DNA of 64,000 bases, taken from the NCBI RefSeq assembly GCF_009882985.1, contig NZ_WTUZ01000017.1, positions 43,854 to 107,853 of the forward strand, read 5' to 3'. Positions 34,591 through 43,564 of this stretch are shown piece after piece; position 1 is the stretch's first letter; each line of letters starts with the position of its first letter. The notes below the pieces were generated by a model. It did not search any database. It saw nothing but the letters and a program-made list of their open reading frames with translations, and had not been told where the DNA came from. A program made the position numbers and the translations under genes. This stretch comes from Paenibacillus silvestris (GTDB lineage Bacteria > Bacillota > Bacilli > Paenibacillales > NBRC-103111).

Positions 34591-35247
34591 TCATTTCTCT
34601 CGAAGCAGCAAAAGTTGTATCGAGCTTCGAAGCAGCGCTAGCATTCCTTCATGAAGCAAGCCCTCTATGTTATGAGCTGGCGTTAGACAGACCACTTTTC
34701 CGCTACCATAAGCGTGTGTCCAGCCACCAATGGAGTCACCGTCTACAGAATGTGATCTAAGAAAAACGGTAGTATGCTCCTCATCACAATGAACGAAATA
34801 ATGTTCATCCATAATGTCTAGCGATATTTCTCGGGATTGATCCGAAGGTAATGTGCCTTGATAACTGACCATTTGATGCTTCGATGGGTGAAATTCAAAA
34901 TATCCTCGCAGCATTTGGACAAGTGCAGATTCCGGCGGATAGGAAGCTAACCCTGAGTGCCAGGCAAGCAAACCACCGCCCCCTTCAACATAACGGGATA
35001 TCGCTACCGAAACTTCTTCGGTTAACCAATGCTTTACGTCCGCATCATTTGGGTTTAGTCTATCTTCTTTGAACAAGATTACAGCAGCAGGCGCCTCATC
35101 TAAACGTTGAACTAAATCTTGAGCAGAAATGTACGCTAGCTGATATTGACCGCCTTCTGTAAGAGGTTCCAGCGCCAGGTTCAGAGCTGTTTGGATAGGT
35201 TTTTCAGCATGATAATAATCCCCAACGATTGCATAGATGGTTTTCAT
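34591..35247 (-). CDS. ThuA-like domain protein
   Basis: This 218-residue class I glutamine amidotransferase-like protein matches the ThuA family: MKTIYAIVGDYYHAEKPI at the start, VILFKEDRLNP near 57, GGGLLAWHSGLASYP near 92-106 (His in place of a nucleophilic Cys) and GSGKVVCLTPAHN near 185. ThuA proteins act in trehalose/3-keto-sugar degradation and are thought to be isomerases or hydrolases of keto-sugars. GGAGG lies 10 nt before the ATG, and it is the last gene of the transporter-VOC-SDR operon. Reaction inferred only. Confidence 0.82.
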   Translation of the reverse strand: MKTIYAIVGDYYHAEKPIQTALNLALEPLTEGGQYQLAYISAQDLVQRLDEAPAAVILFKEDRLNPNDADVKHWLTEEVSVAISRYVEGGGGLLAWHSGLASYPPESALVQMLRGYFEFHPSKHQMVSYQGTLPSDQSREISLDIMDEHYFVHCDEEHTTVFLRSHSVDGDSIGGWTHAYGSGKVVCLTPAHNIEGLLHEGMLALLRSSIQLLLLREK

Positions 35248-35277
35248 CCGTTGTATTCCTCCATAATCTGCAGCGTG

Positions 35278-35976
35278 CTAGATTGGCATCGGTTCACCTT
35301 TATAATTGATGAAAAAGTGATCTGGATCGATCTCCTTTTTCATTTCCAGAATATCCATGATCCCCGTTGCGCTTTCCACTGGATCACCGGGCGCCTTATC
35401 ACCGCCCATATCCGTCTTGATCCAACCGGGATGAAGTGCGAAGACACGTATTTCTCTGCCCTTTACATATTTTTTGAGCTGCTTAGAGAACATGTTGATG
35501 GCTGTTTTCGAGATTGCATAAGGATAATCACCGCCATATGCATTAGACAAGCTGCCAGCTTCTGAAGAAATGTTGATGACAGCCCGCGAACTGCCACTGG
35601 GCATCAACGGTAGTAGATGCTTAATGATCCTCATCGGTCCAAACAAATTAATCTCAAAGCTCTGAGCAACGTCCTCCATCTGCAGTTCTTCAATAGAAAC
35701 GCCTCTGCCCAGCAGTATGCCGGCATTATTAATGATGGCATCTACCGACTGCCCTTTCGCAGTTAGCGAATTGGCTAAGCGATCAACCGTCTCTTCGCGG
35801 CATACATCTAGCTCTACCGCCTCAATCTGACCAGGAAATCGATTTATCAAGTCCAGCAATTTCCCATCAGGATTTTCGGACCGAATTCCAGCAATAATCT
35901 CGTGTCCTCTTTGTGCAGCTTCTGCTGTCAGTTCATATCCAAGCCCACGGTTGGCACCGGTTATAACTATTTTCAT
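35278..35976 (-). CDS. SDR family oxidoreductase in a sugar operon
   Basis: This 232-residue classical SDR has TGANRGLGYELTAEA near 7-20, NNAGILLG near 85, INISSEAGSL near 135 and YPYAISKTAINMF near 150 (Tyr-x3-Lys). Its ATG overlaps the stop of the upstream VOC gene (ATGA), so the two are translationally coupled. In context it may oxidise or reduce a sugar hydroxyl of the imported glycoside, making a keto-sugar for the ThuA and VOC proteins. That role is inference. Confidence 0.88.
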   Translation of the reverse strand: MKIVITGANRGLGYELTAEAAQRGHEIIAGIRSENPDGKLLDLINRFPGQIEAVELDVCREETVDRLANSLTAKGQSVDAIINNAGILLGRGVSIEELQMEDVAQSFEINLFGPMRIIKHLLPLMPSGSSRAVINISSEAGSLSNAYGGDYPYAISKTAINMFSKQLKKYVKGREIRVFALHPGWIKTDMGGDKAPGDPVESATGIMDILEMKKEIDPDHFFINYKGEPMPI

Positions 35977-36482
35977 ACATGGCCCCCTGACTGCGGCATG
36001 ACAGGAGTATCCGTTGGAGCGCCAAGCTCCTGAAGGCCAAGCGTAACTCCGAGTTTAGCTATTGTATCAAAATAACTGTATCTCCCTTTGCCATATTCCC
36101 CCTTATGGGTTTGCGGGAATCCTTTACTTTCCACGAAATCGATATGCTGCTCAAAGCCGGGAATCGTGAACGTAATAAAATGAACACCCTGCCCATATTG
36201 CTGCTTAAATTCGTTCCAAGGCCCTGGTTCATCATAGGCCTCCAGCAGTTCTACAGTTACTGGGCCCATTTGCATATTGGCGATCTTGACTCTACCCGGT
36301 ATGAAAGTTCCCCGATACCACGTATATCCGCTCTCTGAATGCTGCGGAACATGGTTCAGATCAGGAATGCGAATGACGGGCTTCTCACTACCAAACAATT
36401 CACAAAAGTGTTGACTCGCCTCTTCAATGTTGTCTACGATAATGCCGATTTTCATCAATTGATTATTTTCAATATGATCCAT
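35973..36482 (-). CDS. VOC family protein A in a sugar operon
   Basis: The 169-residue protein has two beta-alpha-beta3 VOC modules: LMKIGIIVDNIEEASQHFCELFG (about 9-31) and GQGVHFITFTIPGFEQHIDFVESKGFPQTHKGEYGKGRYSYFDTIAKLGVTLGLQE (about 100-155). Candidate metal ligands are the early acidic position, Glu in TVELLEAYDE, His in GVHFITF and the late acidic position. GAGGAG lies 8 nt before the ATG. It is a paralog of the next upstream gene. The family includes glyoxalases, epimerases and extradiol dioxygenases; here a sugar epimerase or lyase step is plausible. Confidence 0.85.
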   Translation of the reverse strand: MDHIENNQLMKIGIIVDNIEEASQHFCELFGSEKPVIRIPDLNHVPQHSESGYTWYRGTFIPGRVKIANMQMGPVTVELLEAYDEPGPWNEFKQQYGQGVHFITFTIPGFEQHIDFVESKGFPQTHKGEYGKGRYSYFDTIAKLGVTLGLQELGAPTDTPVMPQSGGHV

Positions 36483-36503
36483 GTTTGATGCTCCTCGTAA
36501 TCA

Positions 36504-36962
36504 TTATTTCTTATCGTTTTCCAATAGCTCAACAATAACTTTTAAGGTGTCAAACGTATCGATATAGGCGTATCTTCCACCGGTATACTCCCCTTTTTGC
36601 AGAAGAGGCATTTGATTACGTTCCAGTGTTGTGACTTTATCTCTCATTCCTTCAATCTTAAAGGCAATATGATGCGGACCTTCGCCGTGCTCATCCAAAT
36701 ATTCACGCCAAGTGCTAGGCTTCTCATCTGGCTCAATTAACTCCAATTGCAGCGAGCCCATATTGAAGAAGGCCAACTTTGCTCTGGCTTCCGAAGGCTC
36801 TCCTCTATACTCGGTCTGTGCCACATCTCTTGCACCAGTAAGGGACCAGCCTGGATTATTCACTCCAAAGAAGTCAGCATACGCCTGAGATGTTTTTTCA
36901 ATATCATGAACTAAAATACCGATTTGCGTAATAAAATTAGTACCCAACAAGTTCTTTTCCAT
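36504..36962 (-). CDS. VOC family protein B in a sugar operon
   Basis: This 152-residue paralog of the 35973 gene has FITQIGILVHDIEKTSQAYADFFGV near the start, LQLELIEPDEKPSTWREYLDEHGEGPHHIAFKI (about 72-104) and GEYTGGRYAYIDTFDTLKVIVELLE at the end. The His in GPHHIAF and Glu in LELIE/VELLE match VOC metal positions. AAGGAG lies 9 nt before the ATG, 21 bp after its neighbour on the same transcript. Two VOC paralogs side by side suggest a heterodimer or two consecutive steps on the same sugar. Confidence 0.85.
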   Translation of the reverse strand: MEKNLLGTNFITQIGILVHDIEKTSQAYADFFGVNNPGWSLTGARDVAQTEYRGEPSEARAKLAFFNMGSLQLELIEPDEKPSTWREYLDEHGEGPHHIAFKIEGMRDKVTTLERNQMPLLQKGEYTGGRYAYIDTFDTLKVIVELLENDKK

Positions 36963-36990
36963 TTTTTTTAGCTCCTTTTATTTGCTTTTA

Positions 36991-37860
36991 TTAGCCCTTT
37001 ACAGAGCCTAGCAGCATACCTTGATTGAAATATTTTTGTAGAAAGGGATATACAACGAGCAGTGGAATTGCGGTGAATACAACCGCAGCCATGCGAACTG
37101 CCGGACTAAATTCAAGCCCTTCTTGTGTTGCTCCCATATTTTCACTTGGCTGTATCAGCATTTGACGAAGAAATACTTGGAGTGGCATTTTGTCAGCAGA
37201 AGTTAAATAAAGAATAGAGTTAAAATAGGAATTCCAATAATCAACCGTGTAAAAGAGCGTGAAGGTTGCTAAAACCGGCATCGAAAGTGGAAGCACTATT
37301 TTCCAAAGCAACTTGAATTCCGAACACCCGTCCATGCGTGCAGATTCTTCAATTTCACTTGGGAAGTTCTGAAATGAGCTGCGAATGACAATGAGATTGA
37401 ATGGAACAATAGCACCTGTCAAAAACAAAGACCAGTAAGAATCAAGCAGGTTCAAACCTTTTACAAGCAGATATAGCGGTATAATGCCACCACTGAACAG
37501 CATCGTAAACAGAACCATGAAATTTAGCACCTTGCGACCCTTTAACCATGATTTGGATAACCCATAGGCCATCAAAGTTGTGAGCACCATACTGATCGTC
37601 GTACCAACTACGGCAATAAAGACAGAGTTTTTAAAGGATGTCAGGAAGTTTTTATTTTCCATCAAGTAAGCATATGCATTTAATGTCCAAACTTTGGGTA
37701 TTAGGAAAAAGCCTCGTGTTAAAATTTCCTGTTTGGTCGCAAAGGATGCAAAAACAACATACATAAATGGGATCAGTACGATAATTAAGACGAGAACCAG
37801 TAGCGAATAGACCACGGTTTGGTGTAGAGGATCTCTGCCTCTAAAATCATGCGACTTCAT
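36991..37860 (-). CDS. Carbohydrate ABC transporter permease (LplC/YtcP-like)
   Basis: The 289-residue protein has six membrane helices, EAA loop EESARMDGCSEFKLLWKIVLPLSMP near 192-217, and the C-terminal LQKYFNQGMLLGSVKG that is characteristic of the LplC/YtcP group. Its ATG follows one base after the LplB-like stop, so the two are coupled. Imports an unknown saccharide together with the 38866 lipoprotein. Confidence 0.94.
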   Translation of the reverse strand: MKSHDFRGRDPLHQTVVYSLLVLVLIIVLIPFMYVVFASFATKQEILTRGFFLIPKVWTLNAYAYLMENKNFLTSFKNSVFIAVVGTTISMVLTTLMAYGLSKSWLKGRKVLNFMVLFTMLFSGGIIPLYLLVKGLNLLDSYWSLFLTGAIVPFNLIVIRSSFQNFPSEIEESARMDGCSEFKLLWKIVLPLSMPVLATFTLFYTVDYWNSYFNSILYLTSADKMPLQVFLRQMLIQPSENMGATQEGLEFSPAVRMAAVVFTAIPLLVVYPFLQKYFNQGMLLGSVKG

Positions 37861-37861
37861 T

Positions 37862-38827
37862 TCAATAGACCCCTTCCTCCCCGATTTTCTTGGCTACACG
37901 GTTCACAATTAAGATTAAACTTAACCCAATAAAAGATTTGAACAAGCCTACTGTCGTGGTATAGCTAAAGTCTCCCTGTAAGATGCCCACGCGGTATACG
38001 TAGGTATCAAAGACGTCAGATAATTGCAGGTTAGTTGGATTCTGCATCAGAAGGATGTGTTCGAAACTGGTATCCATTAAGTATCCTACTCGCAGAATGA
38101 ATAAGATAATGATGGTTGTTCGTAATCCTGGCAGCGTAATATGCCACAATTGTCTCCATCTATCGGCGCCGTCGACGACTGCCGCTTCGTATAGAGTTGG
38201 ATCTATGGATGCTAATGCCGCAAAGAAAATGACAGCACTCCAACCCGCTTCCTTCCAAATGCTTTGCGAAACGTAGAGGAACCGGAAATAATCACTATCC
38301 GTTAATAAAGCAATTGGCGGAAAATCCCAGTTTACCAGTAGCTTGTTAATCCCCCCTTCTTGCACGGAGAACAAGAGAATGGTGAGACTTACGACGATAA
38401 CCCAGGACAAAAAGTGAGGCACATAAATAACGGTCTGCACAAGCTTTCGAAACCATTTCAATCGAACTTCATTAATAAGTAAGGCTAATACAATCGGTGC
38501 TGGAAAAAACAAAACTAAATTCATGCAGCTTAGCAACAATGTGTTTTGCAGAAGCTTCAGAAAGTCTTGTTCTCCGAATAGTTTTCGAAAATTATCCAAA
38601 CCTACCCAATCACTCTTAAGAAATCCTTCAAAAGGATCAAATTGTTGGAAAGCAATGACGATTCCCGCCATCGGCATATATTTAAAAATAATAAAATAAA
38701 TCAGCCCCGGAAGTATCATTAGGTAAAGCGGAATTCCCCTCTTCCAAGTACGGAGAGCGCTTCTGCGCTCAGTCGCTATCAATGATTGTGTTAACGGCTC
38801 TTTCCCTTTTAGACTGATCGCTTTCAT
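37862..38827 (-). CDS. ABC transporter permease (LplB/YteP-like)
   Basis: The 321-residue protein carries a hydrophilic N-terminal tail (about 1-30), six membrane helices (first YLMILPGLIYFIIFKYMPMAGIVIAF), and an EAA loop YEAAVVDGADRWRQLWHITLPGLRT near 215-240. It matches the LplB/YteP family used for oligosaccharides such as rhamnogalacturonan fragments. No ATPase gene is present in the cluster, as is normal where a shared MsmX energises several systems. Confidence 0.94.
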   Translation of the reverse strand: MKAISLKGKEPLTQSLIATERRSALRTWKRGIPLYLMILPGLIYFIIFKYMPMAGIVIAFQQFDPFEGFLKSDWVGLDNFRKLFGEQDFLKLLQNTLLLSCMNLVLFFPAPIVLALLINEVRLKWFRKLVQTVIYVPHFLSWVIVVSLTILLFSVQEGGINKLLVNWDFPPIALLTDSDYFRFLYVSQSIWKEAGWSAVIFFAALASIDPTLYEAAVVDGADRWRQLWHITLPGLRTTIIILFILRVGYLMDTSFEHILLMQNPTNLQLSDVFDTYVYRVGILQGDFSYTTTVGLFKSFIGLSLILIVNRVAKKIGEEGVY

Positions 38828-38865
38828 AAAAGCACTTTCCTTTCTACGAGCATGAGGTTCTTCTC

Positions 38866-40392
38866 TTATTTGCTAAGCTTATATTGTTCATTCATTTCCT
38901 CTATTATTTTGTTGCCACCGTCTTTCTTCCAAGCATCAACGGCTGCATCGATGGCATCAAGAGGTTTCTGTCCCATAATAATGGCCACCATCTCACCCAT
39001 CAGCTTCTGATCCAAAGTAGCCCCGGATTTGGTATACGTTTCAGAGAATAGTCCAGCACCTTTGTCCTTAACCAGATATTTCTTATTTTCATCAAATAAG
39101 GCTTGAACCTTCTTCGGCTTTTCTTGATCCTCCCATGGTCTGACCGTATTTAGCGGATCAAATCGATGGAAAAACCAGAAGTTAATCAGCATAGGACGGT
39201 CCGCTTCGAAGGCAGGGAGAACCTCATACTTATCACCGGTTTTTTTGTAGTGAATACCTTCAACTCCGTAAGTAATAAGGTTATGTCCCTCGTCTGTGAC
39301 CATATAATCCATCAACGCCATAATGCGTTCCTGCTTCTTCTTATCGATTTTGGCATTAATGACCACTTTATTCGTTGTCGCGTAGGTTGTATTCCCTTGA
39401 AGTCCAGTAGGACCCTTCGGAGGTGCTAACTGAAGTACTTCGGCTGTTGGCACAACCTTCTGGAGATTCGGCAAGCCAGTATCATAAATATTCGTCGCAG
39501 GAATATCTGTAAAACCAACCTTATTAGACTCAAATTTAAAATCAGGATCCTGTTGTTTATTAATGGCAAAATCCTTATCCAAAAGTCCATCGGCATACAT
39601 TTTATGTGTAAATGCTAAGAAGTCCTTTAATTCCTTCGTTTGTGCCTGCCACGGAATAATTCCCCCGTCCGACTCCTTCCACCCATTGGCTAAGCCGAAA
39701 GCGAAGCGTAGAGGATCTGCCCCTCGCGTAAAGCTTCTGTTATTGGCTATGGCAAAGGAGTATCCCATGGTGTCATCCTTCCCGTTGCCATCAGGATCAT
39801 TTTTCGTAAACGCTTTGGCCACTTCATAAAATTCATCAAGCGTTGTTGGTGGCTTTAAGTTCAGCTTTGTTAACCAATCCTTGCGGATCATCATCGTTTC
39901 CCGGTACTCCGGATTCCAATTGGGCAAAGCATAGGTTTTGCCTTTTGGATTTCCAATCGCAAGTGTCTCAGCATCCATCGTTTTCACCAGGTTCGGATAC
40001 TTACTGAGCATAGGCGCTATATCGAGAAAGACGCCTTTATCACGCCATTTAAGAAACTCGGGGCTGTTAATACGAAATACATCAGGAAATGTATTGGAAG
40101 CAGCCATCACACCCAATTTTTCCGAGAAATTATCGGCAGGGATCCATTGGATTTTCAAATCAATATTGAGTTTCTTATTTAATTCGTCGATAACTGGATG
40201 TTTATCTGACCAAGCGCCGCCTTCATAAGCGATTGACATCATATTAATGCTTATTTTTTCATTTTGCGTATCTGCGGTGTTTGATGCTGCCGGCGTTCCC
40301 GAGGCTTTCTTCTCGCCTTCGCTTGTTGAACAACCTGCCATTAAGCTAGCTGAGATAGCAATTACTGCTGAAGACTTTATCCATTTTCTCAA
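38866..40392 (-). CDS. LplA-like extracellular sugar-binding lipoprotein
   Basis: The TTG start at 40392 has GGGGGA 8 nt upstream. The signal MRKWIKSSAVIAISASLMAGCSTSEG carries lipobox MAGC. The 508-residue length and the pattern WSDKHPVIDELNKKLNIDLKIQWIPADNFSEKLGVMAAS with DVFRIN and a late GGNKIIEEMNEQY place it in the LplA/YtcQ group of large binding proteins. First gene of the second transporter operon, with a cre-like site upstream. Ligand unknown. Confidence 0.93.
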   Translation of the reverse strand: MRKWIKSSAVIAISASLMAGCSTSEGEKKASGTPAASNTADTQNEKISINMMSIAYEGGAWSDKHPVIDELNKKLNIDLKIQWIPADNFSEKLGVMAASNTFPDVFRINSPEFLKWRDKGVFLDIAPMLSKYPNLVKTMDAETLAIGNPKGKTYALPNWNPEYRETMMIRKDWLTKLNLKPPTTLDEFYEVAKAFTKNDPDGNGKDDTMGYSFAIANNRSFTRGADPLRFAFGLANGWKESDGGIIPWQAQTKELKDFLAFTHKMYADGLLDKDFAINKQQDPDFKFESNKVGFTDIPATNIYDTGLPNLQKVVPTAEVLQLAPPKGPTGLQGNTTYATTNKVVINAKIDKKKQERIMALMDYMVTDEGHNLITYGVEGIHYKKTGDKYEVLPAFEADRPMLINFWFFHRFDPLNTVRPWEDQEKPKKVQALFDENKKYLVKDKGAGLFSETYTKSGATLDQKLMGEMVAIIMGQKPLDAIDAAVDAWKKDGGNKIIEEMNEQYKLSK

Positions 40393-40446
40393 GTCGATGT
40401 TCCCCCTTAATGAATGTGAATCTTACCTCTTTAACATAAAGCAATT

Positions 40447-40461
40447 AGTAAGCGATTACAT
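40447..40461 (-). promoter_or_regulatory. cre-like site upstream of the second transporter operon
   Basis: The minus strand reads ATGTAATCGCTTACT, differing from WTGNAANCGNTNNCA only at the last base. It lies 55 nt upstream of the TTG start, close to the expected promoter. Confidence 0.45.
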
Positions 40462-40549
40462 TATCAGATCTTACGATTTCATAACCAATCATAAACACTT
40501 CTTCTGATTCCTGTTCTAATCTTCTTTAGGACTATGAGAAACATACAAT

Positions 40550-42349
40550 CTATTCAAGATAAATGGGGATACGGATAGAAATGACGGTTCCCCTTCCGGT
40601 GAAGGAAGTTAACTTAACGCCATAATCACTTCCATACTGTAAAACAAGTCTCGCATGAACATTAGCAATGCCAAGGGATTCCTGCTGAGCTTCGTCCTGG
40701 TCTAATGAAGCTGAAATTCCTTCTAGCTGATCTTGAATACGTTCAAGCTCATTCTCTTCTATTCCCGGACCGTTGTCTGCCACCTCAATGACAAGATCCG
40801 AACCGTCATTGTAGGCACTAATAATCACAACGCCAGCGCCACCTCTCGGTTCAATCGCATATTTGACGGCGTTTTCCACGAGGGGCTGTAGAATAAACTT
40901 CACCACCCGACAACTGATAAACTTATCATTAACTAAGAATCGACTTTGAAAATGTTTAGGAAAACGAACATGAATGATTTCCAAATACTTGCGCAGCTGC
41001 TTTAGCTCATCTTCAAGCTTAACCTCCATATCCGTAAATTTGGCTGTGTATCTGTACACGTCTGATAAGTTGCGTGCCATTTTTTCAATTACCGGTACTT
41101 TCTCTAGATAGGCCATACTCGAAATAATACCTAGGGTGTTGTACAGCAAATGAGGATTTATTTGATTTTGTAAAGCTTTAATCATCGCCTCCTTTTGTTT
41201 AAGCAAAGCTTGCATTTCTTTTATTTTCAGTCTTGAATTCGTAATCATTAGTTCATCTAAACGCTTTACCATGACATTAAAGCTATGGAACAGTTGTTGC
41301 AGCTCATCCTGTCCAGGCACGGGTTCAGTCTGTACACTTAGATTTCCCCTGGATACTTGTCTCATCAGGCCGCTTAGGTTCAGAATCGGATTGACGAAAC
41401 GATTCGTTAATATCGGTACAATCCATACCACAAGTAAAGTAATAATGCCGAGCACCCATAGCATGGAGATTCTTGCTGAGCTTAATCCCACAGCAACTTC
41501 GGCGAAAGGGACTAGCGAAACAATTCGCCAACCAGTTACGGATGATCGAGAGCTGCCGATTAAGTAATCAATTCCTCGAAACTTTTGAATGGACGTTTTT
41601 GTGTCCTTTGGAATTCTCAAAGCGGCGAGGTCCGTCTGAGACTGGGGAAGACCATTCCACTCTTCATTCGGGTGATAGACGATGGAATCATTGTCAGATA
41701 CAATGAAGAAGGTCCCCGAGCCTCCCAATTTTGAGACCTTAAACGATCGATCAATTTCCTCTAAGGAAATATCAACCGCGAGCGTCCCAATCAGATCAAT
41801 CGTTTCTTTATTGTAGATAGGAAGCAGTACCGACATGACTGGCCTTCCATATGCACCTTCATATTTAGCGATATGGGTAGGCAGAATGACAACATTTGAT
41901 GTAGCAGCAACACCATACCAAGGCTCGTCTACAAAACGGTCGAGCTTACCGAAGTATTGTGCCATAGATACAATTTGATTAGATTTCGATATGAGAAACA
42001 TGCCCTGTATTTCCGAATAATTCAGCGCGAGGTATCTTCTCATTTCCTTCTCAACGTTCTGTATGTCAGCATTCGTATAGCTTTCACTAGTGAGCCATTC
42101 CTGAACAACATCATTCTGGATCAATGAATGTGTAGATTGTTTTAGTTGCTGATAATAATAATCCAAGTGATAATTTAACCGTGCTGTTGCTTCATTGGAG
42201 ATGGAAAAAAACTCCTTCTCAGCCGCTTTACTGTAGTAATAATTGGAAAGAAGGCCTAAGAGTAAAACCGAGAACACGCTTACACTAAGAAAAGCCAGCA
42301 CCATTTTCTTTTTTATCGATAGTTTACGAATCGAATTGTAAGCGATCAT
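40550..42349 (-). CDS. YesM-type sensor histidine kinase (second cluster)
   Basis: The 599-residue protein has a membrane helix near 15-35, an extracellular dCache sensor (about 40-290, with GTLAVDISLEEI and GTFFIVSDNDSIVYHP), a second helix (WVLGIITLLVVWIVPIL), HAMP, and the kinase core with phospho-acceptor His in LQNQINPHLLYNTLGIISSM near 390. HATPase boxes NAVKYAI and DNGPGI follow. The ATG overlaps the response regulator stop by 4 bp (ATGA). It senses a carbohydrate outside the cell, probably the ligand of the adjacent transporter. Confidence 0.94.
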   Translation of the reverse strand: MIAYNSIRKLSIKKKMVLAFLSVSVFSVLLLGLLSNYYYSKAAEKEFFSISNEATARLNYHLDYYYQQLKQSTHSLIQNDVVQEWLTSESYTNADIQNVEKEMRRYLALNYSEIQGMFLISKSNQIVSMAQYFGKLDRFVDEPWYGVAATSNVVILPTHIAKYEGAYGRPVMSVLLPIYNKETIDLIGTLAVDISLEEIDRSFKVSKLGGSGTFFIVSDNDSIVYHPNEEWNGLPQSQTDLAALRIPKDTKTSIQKFRGIDYLIGSSRSSVTGWRIVSLVPFAEVAVGLSSARISMLWVLGIITLLVVWIVPILTNRFVNPILNLSGLMRQVSRGNLSVQTEPVPGQDELQQLFHSFNVMVKRLDELMITNSRLKIKEMQALLKQKEAMIKALQNQINPHLLYNTLGIISSMAYLEKVPVIEKMARNLSDVYRYTAKFTDMEVKLEDELKQLRKYLEIIHVRFPKHFQSRFLVNDKFISCRVVKFILQPLVENAVKYAIEPRGGAGVVIISAYNDGSDLVIEVADNGPGIEENELERIQDQLEGISASLDQDEAQQESLGIANVHARLVLQYGSDYGVKLTSFTGRGTVISIRIPIYLE

Positions 42350-43359
42350 AGGCCTAATCGCTTTCTATATTCCACAGGAGTTAAGCTTACGATTTGCTTG
42401 AAAGTTCGATTAAAGTAAGGCAAAGAAGAGTACCCGACCATATCAGCTATTTCATAAATTTTTAAATCAGGTTCTTGCAAAAGTTCTTTGGCTTTGGTAA
42501 CGCGCACCATATTCAGATAGTTTAAACAGGTTTGACCCGTTGTCTTCTTGAAAAGCATACTAAAATGAGAGACGCTCATATGAGCAAGATCTGCCATCTG
42601 GGCTAGAGAGAAATTTTCAAAGTAATGAAGCTCGATATACTCACTTACTCGTTTGATTGAGGACTTCACATTCTGATTCGTATATTGGGGGGAAATAAGC
42701 AGCCATTCCTCCATCAGCCCGGTAAAATGCTTAAGGATTCCTGCTTCATCTTCTGCAGTAAGTAATTTAATGGGGTGCTTAGGATTAACTGCCTGAAGTA
42801 AACCGTTTAATTTGGATGACAATATAGCCAGCATGCTTTTGCGCATACCTGGAGTGGTTACACGAAGCTTCAGAATAGAGGCTAATAACGATTTTAATTC
42901 CGTAAAAAGGGTCGTATTACTCAACTCGGATAAATGTTCTACGAAATATTGAATACGCAGCACTCCTTCGTGAATTTCCGACATCCCTTCCAGTTTTTTG
43001 ATCGATCTTTGCAGGGCTGCGTGCAATTCCTCTTCATCTACTGGTTTCAGCAAATATTCCGTTATACCGTAACGCATGACTTGTTTTGCATATTGAAAGT
43101 TGTCATAACCACTTACAATGATAGTAACCAAGGGCAGCTGCGCCTCATAAATTTGCTCACTTAACCAAATGCCATTTTTGTGGGGCATCATAATATCTGT
43201 AATGACAATACTAGGCCAGTGCTCCCGTATGAAATCCCAAGCTTCTTCACCGCTACTAACCTCACCTGCCACACTAAAATGGGGGTTAAGCCTATCCACC
43301 ATTTCGGCGATTGCATCACGAATCCATAGCTCATCTTCTGCTACTAGTACCTGAAACAT
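42346..43359 (-). CDS. YesN-type response regulator (second cluster)
   Basis: The ATG at 43359 (MFQVLVAEDELWIRDAIAEMV) has GGAGG 6 nt upstream and replaces a TTG two codons earlier. Receiver domain about 1-120 with phospho-acceptor in PSIVITDIMMPHKNG near 55 and EYLLKPVDEEE near 105. Short linker, then AraC HTH pair at 235-335 (FSLAQMADLAHMSVSHFSMLFKKTTGQTCLNYLNMVRV, KIYEIADMVGYSSLPYFNRTFKQIV). At 337 residues it is shorter than the first cluster's regulator. It should activate the leftward transporter-VOC-SDR-ThuA operon. Confidence 0.94.
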   Translation of the reverse strand: MFQVLVAEDELWIRDAIAEMVDRLNPHFSVAGEVSSGEEAWDFIREHWPSIVITDIMMPHKNGIWLSEQIYEAQLPLVTIIVSGYDNFQYAKQVMRYGITEYLLKPVDEEELHAALQRSIKKLEGMSEIHEGVLRIQYFVEHLSELSNTTLFTELKSLLASILKLRVTTPGMRKSMLAILSSKLNGLLQAVNPKHPIKLLTAEDEAGILKHFTGLMEEWLLISPQYTNQNVKSSIKRVSEYIELHYFENFSLAQMADLAHMSVSHFSMLFKKTTGQTCLNYLNMVRVTKAKELLQEPDLKIYEIADMVGYSSLPYFNRTFKQIVSLTPVEYRKRLGL

Positions 43360-43564
43360 AATCAACCTCCTATGTATTGTTCACAATGATATTCAGAAAC
43401 TCACTTAATATTAGCTCGAGTGAATTAAAAATATTGTCGTATGAAGTCGAAAATTAAAATAACGAGGCTACCTTTATAAACTGCTTTCTTTTCATCGCCC
43501 AATCAACCTTCATCCATCATCCATATGATTACATATCACAATGATTATGGAAAGGAAGACATTC

